Below are positions 50,638 through 59,807 of a stretch of 64,000 nt of DNA, in pieces. The stretch spans positions 434,001-498,000 of the forward strand of contig CBDEFR010000004.1 in assembly GCA_965237505.1 (NCBI GenBank), given 5' to 3'. A program made the translations under genes and the position numbers. Each line of letters opens with the position of its first letter. Within the stretch, counting starts at the first letter, position 1. A model generated the notes under the pieces. That model did no database searches and had not been told where the DNA came from. It saw only the letters and a list, made by a program, of their open reading frames with translations. Source of the DNA: NVTR01 sp965237505 (GTDB taxonomy: Bacteria > Pseudomonadota > Alphaproteobacteria > Rhodobacterales > Rhodobacteraceae).

Positions 50638-51396
50638 GTGCATCGCCCGGCTGTCCGGATCCGTCAAAGAGAGCTGGTCCCCGCCACTCGCAGCCAGCGC
50701 GTCGCGATGTTCCTCAAACCGCTCACGCCGCCCTTGGATCGCAGCGATCTTCTCCCGGATGTTCTCCACTTCGCCGCCGCCGGTGCCGCTCTCGTCTTGC
50801 CCGTCGGCCTCGTCGAGCCGGTCGAGATAACGCGACAACCTCTCGTCGCTCTCGGCCAACGCCTTCTCCAGCTTCGCTTTGGTAAAGTTCCGCTCCCGGC
50901 TGTTCACTGCCTTGATCCGAGTACCGTCGACTGCCACCAGCTCGCGCCCGAACAGCTCCAGTTCGCGGCATAGCCTCACGAACTCCCGAAACACCTGGCG
51001 GAACGCCGCCCGATTGATCCGCCGGAAATCGGCGATCGTCTTGAAGTCCGGCGACAAACGCCGCAACAGCCAGATCACTTCGAGATTACGCTTGCTCTCG
51101 GCCTCCAGCCGACGGCTCGAACGTACCCGATTGAGATAACCGTATATGCAGAGCTTCAGCAGGTCCGCCGGATCGTAGCCGGGACGACCCGTCGCCTTCG
51201 GCGTGGCGCGCTCGAAACCAGCGACCGCCAGGTCCAAACCATCCACGAAAGCGTCGATGAAACGGACCGGGTTATCCCGGCCCACGTAATCGTCCACTGC
51301 TTCCGACAGAACCTGAACCTGAGAGCGGTCAATGCCAGGAATGTGTCTCATGGCGGACTCTAACATCGCCATGAGCCGGACGGAATCCCCCGCCAC
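50638..51396 (-). pseudogene. IS1182 transposase 5' fragment
   Basis: The frame starts as in copy 1 (MAGDSVRLMAMLESAMRHIP) and matches it to ...LTDPDSRAMH, where the homology ends at about 50638 and the frame continues into unrelated sequence. The second half, with the Cys motif and final catalytic residue, is absent. Confidence 0.85.
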
Positions 51397-51409
51397 CCAG
51401 AGTTTTCAC
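50638..51409 (-). mobile_element. IS1182-family element, 5' fragment (copy 2)
   Basis: About 770 bp almost identical to copy 1 (43085-43870), from the terminal repeat at 51409 to an abrupt junction with the cysteine desulfurase remnant at 50638. It is inserted at the same istA palindrome as copy 1. The other half is missing, indicating a deletion. Confidence 0.85.
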
Positions 51410-52651
51410 ACGGTCTGGATTGTGAAGGACTATATCTTCGCGGCCAAGCAGCGTCAGCGGGAGATGTTCGTGCCACTGTCGCATCCGCCGGGCCATGCTC
51501 AGGCCGACTTCGGCGAGGCGACGGTTATCATCGGTGGCGTCGGGCAGAAGGCCCACTTCTTTGCCTTCGATCTGCCGCACAGCGATGCCTGTTACATCAT
51601 GGCGTATCCGGCTGCGACGTCCGGGGCCTGGGTCGATGGTCACGTTCACGCCTTCGCCTTCTTCGGGCGCGTGCCGGTGTCGGTGCTCTACGACAACGAC
51701 CGTTGCCTGGTGGCCAGCATCCTGCCGGACGGCACACGCAAACGGGCCAGACTGTTCAGCGGGTTCCTGTCACATTACCTGATCCGAGATCGTTATGGCC
51801 GACCTGGCAAGGGCAATGACAAGGGCGGCGTCGAAGGGCTGGTCGGTTATGCGCGTCGCAACTTCATGGTGCCCCTCTCATGCATGTAAACATGCACTGC
51901 CGGGCAGTGGGTGCCGCAGTTCCCGTCGTGGGACGCGTTCAACCTCTGTCTCGAAGAGCAATGCCGCAAGCGACAGGCGGAGACTTTGCGCGGTCACGGT
52001 GAGACGATCGGGCAAAGGCTGCAGCGGGATCTTGAGGCCATGGCCGAACTTCCGGCCACACCCTTCGATGCCTGCGACCAGACGAGCGGGCGGGTCAGTT
52101 CGCAGGCATTGGTGCGCTACAAGACCAACGATTATGCCGTGCCGGTCGCTTATGGCCACCGCGATGTCTGGCTGCGGGGCTATGTCGACCAAGTCGTGAT
52201 CGGCTGCGGTGGCGGGATCATCGCCCGCCATCCTCGTTGTTACGACCGCGAGGATATGGTCTTCGACCCGGTGCATTACCTTCCGCTGCTGGAGAAGAAG
52301 ATCAACGCGTTGGATCAGGCCGCGCCCTTGGCCAAATGGGACCTGCCGCCCGAGTTCCAGACCTTGCGACGCCTAATGGAAGCGCGGATGATCAAAGCGG
52401 GTCGCCGGGAATATGTGCAGGTCCTGCGACTGCTGGAGACTTTTGATCTTGGCGATCTGCATGTCGCGGTGAAGACCGCCCTGCGCACGGGGACCATTGG
52501 CTTTGACGCGATCAGGCACCTTGTGTTGTGCCAGGTCGAGAAACGTCCGCCCAGGCTCGACCTGGATGTCTGCCCGTATCTCCCGCGCGCCAATGTCGGA
52601 ACCACTTCGGCGGCCAGCTATATGTGCTTGATGGCGGCGGATGCGCCATGA
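51410..52651 (+). pseudogene. istA: IS21 transposase IstA (copy D), no 5' end and interrupted by a palindromic insertion
   Basis: The frame enters from IS1182 as VWIVKDYIFAAKQRQREMFV and has D in HAQADFGEATVI, D in VLYDNDRCLVAS and E in KGGVEGLVGYARR. At 51874 a 42-bp palindromic insertion brings in a TAA; the rest (QFPSWDAFNLCLEEQCRKRQ ... YLPRANVGTTSAASYMCLMA) continues after it in the same frame to the stop at 52651. Removing the insertion would restore the frame. Confidence 0.85.
51874..51915. repeat. Short palindromic insertion element, copy 1 (in istA)
   Basis: The insertion, beginning CCTCTCATGCATG, contains two small hairpins, TGCATG/CATGCA and CTGCC/GGCAG, and is flanked by a repeated GGTGCC (51868-51873 and 51910-51915) that looks like a 6-bp target duplication. 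It is in frame in length (42 bp) but brings a TAA into istA. Confidence 0.7.
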
Positions 52652-53796
52652 CCGACACCCCCGAACTCCTGCTCGCCCACCACCTCAAGACGCTGAAGCT
52701 GCCGACCTTCCTCCGGGAATACGACAAGCTGGCGCGCCAGTGCGCTGCCGAGGGGCTGGACCATGTCCGGTTCCTGGTCCGTCTGGTGGAACTGGAACTG
52801 ATCGACCGTGAACGGCGGATGATCGAGCGCCGGATCAAGGCGGCGAAGTTCCCGGCGGTCAAAAGCCTCCCCTCTCAGGCATGCTGCGCATGCCCTGCCG
52901 GGCAGCGGATCAGCTTCGACTTCAAGGCGATCCCGGCGCTCAACAAAATGCAGGTGCTGGAACTGGCCCGCTGCGAATGGATAGACCGGCGCGAGAATGT
53001 CATCGCCCTTGGTCCACGCGGCACCGGCAAGACACACGTTGCTCTGGGTCTCGGCCTCGCCGTCTGTCAGAAGGGCCTCTCCGTGGGCTTCATCACCGCC
53101 GCAGCCCTGGTCCATGAGCTGATGGAGGCCCGCGACGAGCGACGCCTCCTGCGCCTGCAAAAACAGATGGCCAATTGCAAACTTCTGATCATCGACGAGC
53201 TCGGCTTCGTGCCGCTGAGCAAGACTGGCGCCGAGTTGCTGTTCGAACTGATCTCGCAACGCTGCGAGCGCGGCGCCACGCTGATCACCAGCAATCTGCC
53301 CTTTGACGAATGGACCGAAACCTTCGGCTCAGAGCGTCTGACCGGCGCGCTTCCGGACCGCCTGACCCATCACGTCAACATCCTAGAAATGAACGGCGAC
53401 AGCTATCGTCTGGCCCAAAGCCGGGGCCGCAAAGGCATCGCCATCAACCAGGGTCAGGACAGATTGGCCCTCGCGGGCCAAAGCGCCCAGGCACCCGCCA
53501 GCTATATCGAGAGCGCAGGCACCTGGGCGCCCTCCGCATTCCTGGTGCCAGATTCAGGCACCCTCAAGTGGCCAACATTTGCTCCGCCACATGGCCGGTT
53601 TTTGCTCCGCCGTTGCCGCCAACGCCGTCCGGCTACAGCTTCATGCCCTCGCCTACAATCTGGCGAACTTCCTGCGCACGCTGGCGACGCCCAGCGAGAT
53701 CGAGACATGGTCACTGACCTCTTTGCGCGAACGGCTGATCAAGACCGGTACGCGGCTGGTGCGCCATGGCCGCTACGCCATCTTCCAGATGGCTGA
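52648..53796 (+). CDS. istB: IS21 helper ATPase IstB (copy D), extended and carrying an in-frame palindromic insertion
   Basis: The ATG at 52648 overlaps the istA stop (ATGA) and starts MTDTPELLLAHHLKTLKLPT. Walker A is GPRGTGKT and Walker B LLIIDELGF. Between KFPAVKSL and SFDFKAIPALNK lie 14 extra residues (PSQACCACPAGQRI) from a palindromic insertion without a stop. After the usual end near SYRLAQSRGRK the frame runs through the IS end into the IS1380 remnant and stops at 53796, so about 120 C-terminal residues are not native. Function is doubtful. Confidence 0.8.
   Translation: MTDTPELLLAHHLKTLKLPTFLREYDKLARQCAAEGLDHVRFLVRLVELELIDRERRMIERRIKAAKFPAVKSLPSQACCACPAGQRISFDFKAIPALNKMQVLELARCEWIDRRENVIALGPRGTGKTHVALGLGLAVCQKGLSVGFITAAALVHELMEARDERRLLRLQKQMANCKLLIIDELGFVPLSKTGAELLFELISQRCERGATLITSNLPFDEWTETFGSERLTGALPDRLTHHVNILEMNGDSYRLAQSRGRKGIAINQGQDRLALAGQSAQAPASYIESAGTWAPSAFLVPDSGTLKWPTFAPPHGRFLLRRCRQRRPATASCPRLQSGELPAHAGDAQRDRDMVTDLFARTADQDRYAAGAPWPLRHLPDG
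52870..52908. repeat. Short palindromic insertion element, copy 2 (in istB)
   Basis: About 39 bp beginning CCCTCTCAGGCATG, with hairpins GGCATG/CATGCC and CTGCC/GGCAG, similar to 51874-51915. It adds 13 codons in frame to istB, at a place where other copies read SLDSFDF. Confidence 0.7.
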
Positions 53797-53884
53797 GGCC
53801 GCACTGCCGCGGCAAGTGTTCGCCGGGATTCCTGGCCTGATCAACGGGCTGCGCGATCCGCCTGCCGCAACAGGGTGCACATGA
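53616..53884 (+). pseudogene. IS1380 transposase C-terminal fragment
   Basis: About 89 codons, ANAVRLQLHALAYNLANFLR, SLTSLRERLIKTGTRLVRHG and FQMAEAALPRQVFAGIPGLI, match the C-terminus of the IS1380 transposase at 22977-24329 but are clearly from a different element. IS21 copy D cuts it on the left. Confidence 0.85.
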
Positions 53885-54190
53885 CCAGAAACCCGCCCGG
53901 ATCGGCTAAATCCAACGCTGGTGACAGGAAAGGTGTGTCCGAAAACGCGTCGAGAGACGCCTTAAGCCGTCGGATCGGCCTGTTTGGTCGTGCTATCCGG
54001 CCGGCACGCAGCACCACACGCGGATCGGAGGCAGAAATCGCCTGGAGAGTCGCCTTCGGTTGCTTTAGCCTCACGGGAGGCAAGCCAAATGGAGAATGCC
54101 GGGTAAGACTCTCAGGTGTCAGAAAATCCGCAAGGTCGGCGACGCCGGACGCATACGTAGCGTCTACACTGGCGTCATAGGGGATTCAGA
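53885..54190. other. Non-coding stretch after the IS1380 remnant
   Basis: This 306-bp region is probably the 3' flank of the IS1380 element plus the upstream region of the next gene. A long frame exists (53875-54180) but its composition is not protein-like. I see no further feature. Confidence 0.4.
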
Positions 54191-54778
54191 ATGGATTGGC
54201 TTATCGGGTTTGTTCTAGGGTTTGTTGCGGACCTCTTTCGGTCTGTCTTCATGCCCGCCAGCACGGACTGGATTAATAGATTTATTCCTACCGCGCGAAG
54301 AAAGGCCAATGTTGAGGACAGCATTCTGACGCTTGATGTTATGGACAGGCTGAAGTCCCTCGGAAAAGATCCCGCTTTGGTTAAACACGCCCGCGACGAC
54401 GCAGCCCAATTTCTGAAGGTGCTGACCAGTCAGAAGGAAGCCTTCGTGGAAAATGCCATCGAGATTATCGGCACACAGGCCGAAATGAACATGGAAGCTG
54501 GCCTCCGTGCGGATGTTGCGCAACAACAGATGGAGCGCGCAATCGTTGCCTTGGAGCGGTCGGGATGGATGGAGGAAGGGCAAATTTCTACCCTGAAAGA
54601 GGCGCAGGCGCATTGGGGAAAATACGCCAAGGCCCAAGCGGATTTCGCGGCGGCGGAGTTTGAAGGTGGCACTATGCTCCCCCTTGTCTATGCGAGCGAA
54701 CTTGAATCCATCACGGTCAGCCGAACAGGCGAATTGAAGCGGATGCAGGAAGAAATGCGTGAACGCTGCGGAGATTGA
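54191..54778 (+). CDS. Membrane-anchored protein with an LprI-like C-terminal domain
   Basis: The 195-residue protein starts MDWLIGFVLGFVADLFRSVF, a likely membrane anchor, followed by helical sequence rich in Ala, Gln and Glu. The C-terminal segment AHWGKYAKAQADFAAAEFEG, then GTMLPLVYASELESITVSRT resembles the DUF1311/LprI pattern (WxxYRxAxCxFE...GGSMxPLxxxxCLxxLTxxRTxEL) but without its Cys residues. The function is unknown. GGGGATTCAG precedes the start. Confidence 0.6.
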   Translation: MDWLIGFVLGFVADLFRSVFMPASTDWINRFIPTARRKANVEDSILTLDVMDRLKSLGKDPALVKHARDDAAQFLKVLTSQKEAFVENAIEIIGTQAEMNMEAGLRADVAQQQMERAIVALERSGWMEEGQISTLKEAQAHWGKYAKAQADFAAAEFEGGTMLPLVYASELESITVSRTGELKRMQEEMRERCGD

Positions 54779-54788
54779 TGGCGACGTG

Positions 54789-56121
54789 GAGAGTGTCCGT
54801 CCTTCTGTGTATGACTGATTTGGCCCATGCTTCCAAACTGAAGGAGCATGACGACAATGACGATTTCCAGGGAACTACTGGACGAGCTGCTTAGCGGCGT
54901 TGAACGGCCTGAGGATTTGCTCGGCGACAAGGGCCTGATGAAGGAACTCAAGGTTCGGCTGATGGAACGAATGCTGGGCGCTGAACTTACCGGGCATCTG
55001 GGCTATGAACCGCATGGTGAGCCTGCAAGCCAGCAATCCAACCGACGCAATGGGGCGGCGCGCAAGGTGCTGAAGGGCAATGACGGCGCAGTGCCAATTG
55101 ACATCCCGCGTGACAGGGACGGAAGTTTCGAGCCGGAGTTGATCCAGAAAGGCCAGACCCGGACCGACGGGATGGATGACAAGATCATCGGGCTTTATGC
55201 GGCGGGTCTGTCCACCCGCGATATCCGCGCCCATCTTGAAGAGGTTTATGGCCTGCGCGTTTCTGCCGATCTGATCAGCCGTGTCACCGATGCGGTTCTG
55301 GAGGAGGTTTCAGACTGGCAAAACCGGGCTTTGGAGCCGGTCTGTCCCATCGTTTTCCTAGATGCCCTGCGGGTCAAAATCCGCGATGCGGAAAGCCGCC
55401 AGGTTAAGAACAAGGCCGTTTATGTGGCTCTGGGCGTCACCCCTGAGGGTGAACGTGAGGTTCTGGGGCTTTGGATTGCCAACAACGAGGGAGCCAAATT
55501 CTGGCTGTCGGTCATGAATAATCTGAAGAACAGGGGCCTGGAGGATATCCTGATTGCCGTCGTTGATGGCCTCAAGGGCTTCCCTGACGCCATCAACGCA
55601 GCTTTCCCCGATACGACGGTTCAAACCTGTATCGTGCACCTTGTGCGCCATTCCCTGAACTTCTGCGGCTGGAAGGATCGCAAGGCTGTCGCCAAAGATC
55701 TGAAGCTGATTTATCAGGCCGTAGATGACGGGGAAGCCGCCAAAGCCCTTGATGATTTTGAAGCCGAATGGGGCGACAAATATCCTTCAATCGCCCCAAG
55801 CTGGCGGCGAGCATGGCAGGAGGTCATCCCGTTCTTTGCCTTACCGCCAGCGGTGCGCAAGATCATCTACACCACCAACGCCATCGAAAGCCTGAACCGG
55901 GTGATCCGGAAAACCACCAAAACCCGTGGCAGCTTTCCAACCGATGCCGCCGCCACCAAGCTGATCTATCTGGCCATCCGCAATTTCGAAAAGGCGGGTC
56001 GCTGCGTCAGAGAATGGGTTGCCGCCCGAAACCAGTTCGCTATTCTCTACCCGGAACGGTTCAACAAATGACCCGTTTTAACTGCATGGGCTGAGCGCCA
56101 TACACAGAGTTTCAGATACTC
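54789..56121 (+). mobile_element. IS256-family element
   Basis: Ends are GAGAGTGTCCGTCCTTCTGT at 54789 and, inward from 56121, GAGTATCTGAAACTCTGTGT, sharing TGTGTATG further in. It carries one intact transposase. It cuts the SLAM-like gene on its right; flanks show no identical duplication. Confidence 0.85.
54848..56071 (+). CDS. IS256 family transposase (mutator type)
   Basis: The 407-residue protein has the DDE residues D in VFLDALRVKIRD, D in IAVVDGLKGFPDAI and E in TTNAIESLNRVIRK, with CIVHLVRHSL before the helical insertion. The GYEPHGEPASQQSNRRNG region is the usual N-terminal mutator motif. The length is normal and the gene appears intact. Confidence 0.94.
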   Translation: MTTMTISRELLDELLSGVERPEDLLGDKGLMKELKVRLMERMLGAELTGHLGYEPHGEPASQQSNRRNGAARKVLKGNDGAVPIDIPRDRDGSFEPELIQKGQTRTDGMDDKIIGLYAAGLSTRDIRAHLEEVYGLRVSADLISRVTDAVLEEVSDWQNRALEPVCPIVFLDALRVKIRDAESRQVKNKAVYVALGVTPEGEREVLGLWIANNEGAKFWLSVMNNLKNRGLEDILIAVVDGLKGFPDAINAAFPDTTVQTCIVHLVRHSLNFCGWKDRKAVAKDLKLIYQAVDDGEAAKALDDFEAEWGDKYPSIAPSWRRAWQEVIPFFALPPAVRKIIYTTNAIESLNRVIRKTTKTRGSFPTDAAATKLIYLAIRNFEKAGRCVREWVAARNQFAILYPERFNK

Positions 56122-56250
56122 CCCCGGGCCTTCACGTGGAAGGGCTTCAGCCCGCAACTCTCGCTGGTGCACGAGGTGCGGACGACCAATGCGCAGCTCT
56201 ACGACTACAAGCGCACCGGCGGCGTCTTGCGCTTCGTGCGCCTTTTCTGA
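56122..56250 (+). pseudogene. SLAM-like (DUF560) outer-membrane protein C-terminal fragment
   Basis: The last 42 codons remain, FTWKGFSPQLSLVHEVRTTN, AQLYDYKRTGGVLRFVRLF and TGA, a pattern typical of the barrel end of surface lipoprotein assembly modulators, including the terminal Phe needed for barrel insertion. IS256 removed the rest. Confidence 0.65.
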
Positions 56251-56267
56251 CGCCACAGGGCGATCAC

Positions 56268-57440
56268 GTGCCAGCATCTTCTTTGTTGTCATGCTTGCAA
56301 CCGCGCCGGGCTACATGCGCATGCGCCAATGGCGGCCCGCACCGCCGATCGCATGGGAAACGCCCCGGTGCCCCGCCGTGTCCCACTGAAGCCTGCGCCC
56401 GGCCGGGCCCCGGCAGGCGGGGCCTCGGCCTTGTTTGCGCGCTCGCCTTCGCAATCTTGTGGCCGGGTGCTGCTGCCACCGAGGAGCTGGCCTGGGGTGA
56501 TGTTGCCACGCCGCTGCGCATCGTCAACCTGAACCCGTTTCAGCTCCTCTATGGCGTGCCCAGTCCGCTGGGCGCCCATGTGATGGCGCGGGGATCGTCC
56601 GAACTGATCGCCTCGATGGATATGGCATCACACCTGATCGAAGCCAGCTCAGGCGCCGAGCGGGTCCTGATCGACGGCGAGACCTACGGGCAGGGGCTTG
56701 CCATGAGACACGGGTTCGGGGATGGCTGGGAGTATCTGTTCGAGGCCGCCGCCCTCTCCCACCGCACCGGTGCGTTCGACGGGTTCATCGAGACCTGGCA
56801 TGACGTGTTCCACCTGCCCCAGGGCGGCAGGGACCGCGCGCCGCGCGACCGCCTCGCGCTGTTCTACGCCAACGGCGGGAGAACCTACTACGATATCGGC
56901 CGGAGTGTGTCTTCGCTCGGGGATATCAGCCTCGGGGTTGGCTATGCGGTGCCGCATTGGCCCTTTCCGAACGACGGTCTTGCGATCCGGGGCATTGTCA
57001 AGCTTCCAACCGGCGATGAGGCCTCGCTGGCCGGTTCCGGCGGGTATTCGGCCTCGCTCTGGGCGGAGACCTCAGGCGCGCTGCCAGGATCCGCCGGCAC
57101 GCGCAGCTGGTTATACAGTGCGAGCCTGGGAGCGCTTGCCGGAGAGGCGCCGCGCGGACTTCCGGACCTTGGCAACCGGTTTGTTGCCTTCGGACACCTT
57201 GGCGTGACCTGGCGGCCACTCAACCATCTGAGCCTGACGGCGCAGATCAATGCCCATTCCTCGCCCTATGGCGCATCGGATGTGGCGCCGCTCGCCGATC
57301 CTGGCGTTATGATCGGCCTCGGCGGCGCGTTGCGGCTCAGCGAGCACGCGACGCTTGAGATCGCCGTTACCGAAGATGACGGCCTGCACCGCGGCGCGCC
57401 CGATATCGGCCTGCATGCCGCTATCCGCTGGAGGTGGTAG
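56268..57440 (+). CDS. DUF3187 family outer-membrane protein
   Basis: The mature part runs from about AATEELAWGDVATPLRIVN to the C-terminal IGLHAAIRWRW and matches the DUF3187 pattern: NPFQLLYGVPSPLGAHVM, LIDGETYGQGLAMRHGFG, KLPTGDEASLAGSGGYSASL. The signal-peptide-like segment RRGLGLVCALAFAILWPGAA precedes it. No good start codon lies close upstream in frame; the GTG at 56268 is the best available, and a frameshift in the leader is possible. It follows the SLAM-like fragment, suggesting a cell-surface gene pair. Confidence 0.7.
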   Translation: MPASSLLSCLQPRRATCACANGGPHRRSHGKRPGAPPCPTEACARPGPGRRGLGLVCALAFAILWPGAAATEELAWGDVATPLRIVNLNPFQLLYGVPSPLGAHVMARGSSELIASMDMASHLIEASSGAERVLIDGETYGQGLAMRHGFGDGWEYLFEAAALSHRTGAFDGFIETWHDVFHLPQGGRDRAPRDRLALFYANGGRTYYDIGRSVSSLGDISLGVGYAVPHWPFPNDGLAIRGIVKLPTGDEASLAGSGGYSASLWAETSGALPGSAGTRSWLYSASLGALAGEAPRGLPDLGNRFVAFGHLGVTWRPLNHLSLTAQINAHSSPYGASDVAPLADPGVMIGLGGALRLSEHATLEIAVTEDDGLHRGAPDIGLHAAIRWRW

Positions 57441-57578
57441 TGCCCCCGGCTGTGTCCAGCCAACCGGCCCGGAACCGTGCAACGGGGCGTTGTTGCACGG
57501 ATCGGGTGTCAAGTGTTAACACAGGCTTTTGCCACGACCACGGATATGCTTAATGCCGCATACATTCAACACCTCCCG

Positions 57579-57588
57579 CCGGCACAAG
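57579..57588 (+). repeat. 10-bp target duplication of ISAs1, left copy
   Basis: CCGGCACAAG, identical to 58800-58809. Confidence 0.88.
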
Positions 57589-58799
57589 CAGGGGAATCGC
57601 ATGAAGGTTATGTCCGGAGAATTTGCAGTAAGAACCGATTGTTCCATCCGGCCTTTTTGCGCATGACCCTGAGCGATTTTTTATCTTTTGCCTTGTTGAG
57701 CAGATTCATTGCCATGTGTTTGATGACGGCAAAATTCTTGGGGCCGTGATCCTTACGAACACGGCTGTCATCATCGCGGAATGTGACGTCGAGCACCCAG
57801 TGGAGGCGGTTTTCAATCCCCCAATGGGAGCGTACCGCATGGGCAAAGCGCGGCGCATCTTTCGGTAGAGACGAGATGAAGTATCGGGTTTGTTGTGTTG
57901 TTTTCCCGTTGCTTTCACGGATCGAGACAACGCGACCAATACTGGTCAGGCCCGCCCAACCCGGATGGCGCTCTTGCAGCCATTCTATGGTGTCACTCTG
58001 GGTGTAGGTCCGGGTCTCAATCCGACCTTTATCGCCATCAACAGTCTGTAACGACGCAGTATTTTCATGCTCCCTCTCTTCAAACCACAGTTTCACATCC
58101 TCAAAAAGGCTGCTCTGATTTCCCTTGAGCGCCAGCACGTAGTCGGCCCCCTTGTCGCGGATTTTGCAGGCAATCTGGCGTTGGCACCCCATCGCGTCCA
58201 GCGTCACGATCGCGCCCTCAACGTGGAGCAAATCCAAGAGCAATGGAATGTCCTTGATCTCGTTCTTTTTGTGCGCACTTGCCCGCTGACCCAGTACCAG
58301 ACGCAGATCATCACAGTAGGCCGAGATCAAATGCAGAGGTGTTTCACCACCGGCCTTTGACCCGCGCATCGTCTTGCCATCGACGGCCACAATCGAGCCT
58401 TCAACGCGTCCCGCCAGGCCAGCAGCCCATTGCGCAAAGGCTGTACTGAACTTCTCCGGATCAAGCAGCCGAAACACCGTTGAAAGCGTGTCATGCGAGG
58501 GAATGCCGTGCTCAAAAGGGGCCAATTTGCGCAGAAACTTCAGCTTTTCTTCACCATATTCGACAATATCAACGACACTCTCGCCGCCCGAGACCACCGC
58601 ACACAGGCTTAAAAGCAGGATCTCATCAAGCGGGTAAAGCACCTTCGCCTGCTGGCGAGGGTCAGGGATGGCCGAAATAACAGATTGAAATGATGTAGTC
58701 TTTTCCAAAGCAAGTCCTCCAGATGCGTGTTCTGGTGACATTGAATCAGACGTTGATGCACGTAGCAAACACGGGCCAGCTATTCATGCGATACCCCTG
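57589..58799 (-). mobile_element. ISAs1-family element
   Basis: Inverted ends CAGGGGAATCGCATGAA (57589) and, inward from 58799, CAGGGGTATCGCATGAA flank a single transposase gene; a perfect 10-bp target duplication surrounds it. It is inserted in the IS5 transposase gene. Confidence 0.92.
57608..58708 (-). CDS. ISAs1 family transposase
   Basis: A TTG at 58708 (LEKTTSFQSVISAIPDPRQQ) has GGAGG about 8 bases upstream and fits the family N-terminus; the frame is open to 58768. The product has the DDE_Tnp_ISAs1 layout: N-terminal DDE_Tnp_1-associated part, D in GSIVAVDGKTMRGSK, D in GAIVTLDAMGCQRQIA, and E in SHWGIENRLHWVLDV. It appears intact. Confidence 0.9.
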   Translation of the reverse strand: MEKTTSFQSVISAIPDPRQQAKVLYPLDEILLLSLCAVVSGGESVVDIVEYGEEKLKFLRKLAPFEHGIPSHDTLSTVFRLLDPEKFSTAFAQWAAGLAGRVEGSIVAVDGKTMRGSKAGGETPLHLISAYCDDLRLVLGQRASAHKKNEIKDIPLLLDLLHVEGAIVTLDAMGCQRQIACKIRDKGADYVLALKGNQSSLFEDVKLWFEEREHENTASLQTVDGDKGRIETRTYTQSDTIEWLQERHPGWAGLTSIGRVVSIRESNGKTTQQTRYFISSLPKDAPRFAHAVRSHWGIENRLHWVLDVTFRDDDSRVRKDHGPKNFAVIKHMAMNLLNKAKDKKSLRVMRKKAGWNNRFLLQILRT

Positions 58800-58809
58800 C
58801 CGGCACAAG
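58800..58809 (+). repeat. 10-bp target duplication of ISAs1, right copy
   Basis: CCGGCACAAG, identical to 57579-57588. Confidence 0.88.
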
Positions 58810-59807
58810 TTTGCGAAGAAGAAATATCGGGTGACGAACTGGTGCGGGTATAATGAAAGCCTGCGAAATCGTGGTGATTTGACGGTCTGGATCACAGGGG
58901 ATGCGCGAAAGCACTGGGCAGCACCACGGCGCAGGTCACGCGGCGGCCAGCCGCGATACTCGGATCTGGCGATCACGATGTGCCTGACGCTGGGCATGGT
59001 TTACAGGTTGCCGCTGCGCCAGACCCAAGGGCTGATACGCAGCATATCAAAGCTGATGCTGCTGGAAATTTCAGTTCCTGATTTCTCGACCCTGTCGCGC
59101 CGAGGGCGTGGTCTGAGCCTTCCGGCAAGGCCCAAAATCAAAATAACAGATCCGGTCCACTTGGCCATCGACAGTACGGGTTTGAAGGTTTTCGATGAGG
59201 GTGAGTGGCTGCAAAGCAAGTATAATGTAAAGGCCAAACGCAAACGGTGGCGTAAACTTCACCTTGGTCTGAACCTTGTGACTGGCGATATCGTTTGTTC
59301 GGATTTAACGCTGGATGACGTTGGCGATCCAACAGTGCTGCCTGATCTATTAAATCAGATTGGCACTCCGGTCTCCCGGTTTATAGCGGACGGTGCCTAC
59401 GACGGCGCACCGACCAGTGACTTGCTTAAGGCACGATTTGGCGAGGCGTTTGAAATCATTATTCCTCCACCGAAGAACGCCATTCCAAGCCCGCAATCCA
59501 AGTGTTTTCCCTCACTTCGAGACCGACATATTGTTAAAATTCAAACTCATGGCCGCATGGCCTGGCAATCTGGCAGTGGCTACAATCAGCGCAGTAGAAT
59601 TGAGACACAGATGGGGCGCTGGAAGGCTATTATCGGGCCAAAACTGAAAGCCCGCTGTTTCGAAAATCAGCAAACGGAGGCCAAAATCGGCGTCGCCATT
59701 CTCAACAAAATGACCGAACTCGGCCGACCCGTGTTCAAACAAATCTCATAGCCTGTATCACGGGTAAGGGCGGCTTGTGACTATTGTCTGATCCATGCAA
59801 CAACGCC

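Larger units (their letters stand above)
51410..53615 (+). mobile_element. IS21-family element D, 5' end replaced by IS1182
   Basis: It contains most of istA and all of istB on the plus strand. The right end is near 53615 with two copies of a terminal motif (GGCGGAGCAAAAACCGGCC and GGCGGAGCAAATGTTGGCC when read inward). The left part, including the istA start, is missing at the IS1182 junction. Both genes carry a short palindromic insertion. Confidence 0.8.
57553..59751 (+). pseudogene. IS5 transposase (IS903 group) split by ISAs1
   Basis: The native start is ATG at 57553 (MPHTFNTSRRHK); after the ISAs1 insertion and its duplicated 10 bp the frame resumes as RHKFAKKKYRVTNWCGYNES and runs to 59751. 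The DDE residues are present (LAIDSTGLKVFDEGEW, FIADGAYDGAPTS, RSRIETQMGRWK). Only the N-terminal dozen residues are separated from the rest. Confidence 0.88.
57486..59807 (+). mobile_element. IS5-family element (IS903 group), copy 2, interrupted by ISAs1
   Basis: The left end GGCGTTGTTGCACGGATC (57486) and the right end, inward from 59807, GGCGTTGTTGCATGGATC are near-perfect inverted repeats. An ISAs1 element lies inside at 57589-58799. The right end abuts an IS6 fragment. Confidence 0.85.

Noticed and set aside
53875..54180. 101-residue frame after the IS1380 remnant
   Set aside because: Its residue composition (rich in Arg, Ser, Gly) is like a shadow frame and it lies in IS flank sequence.
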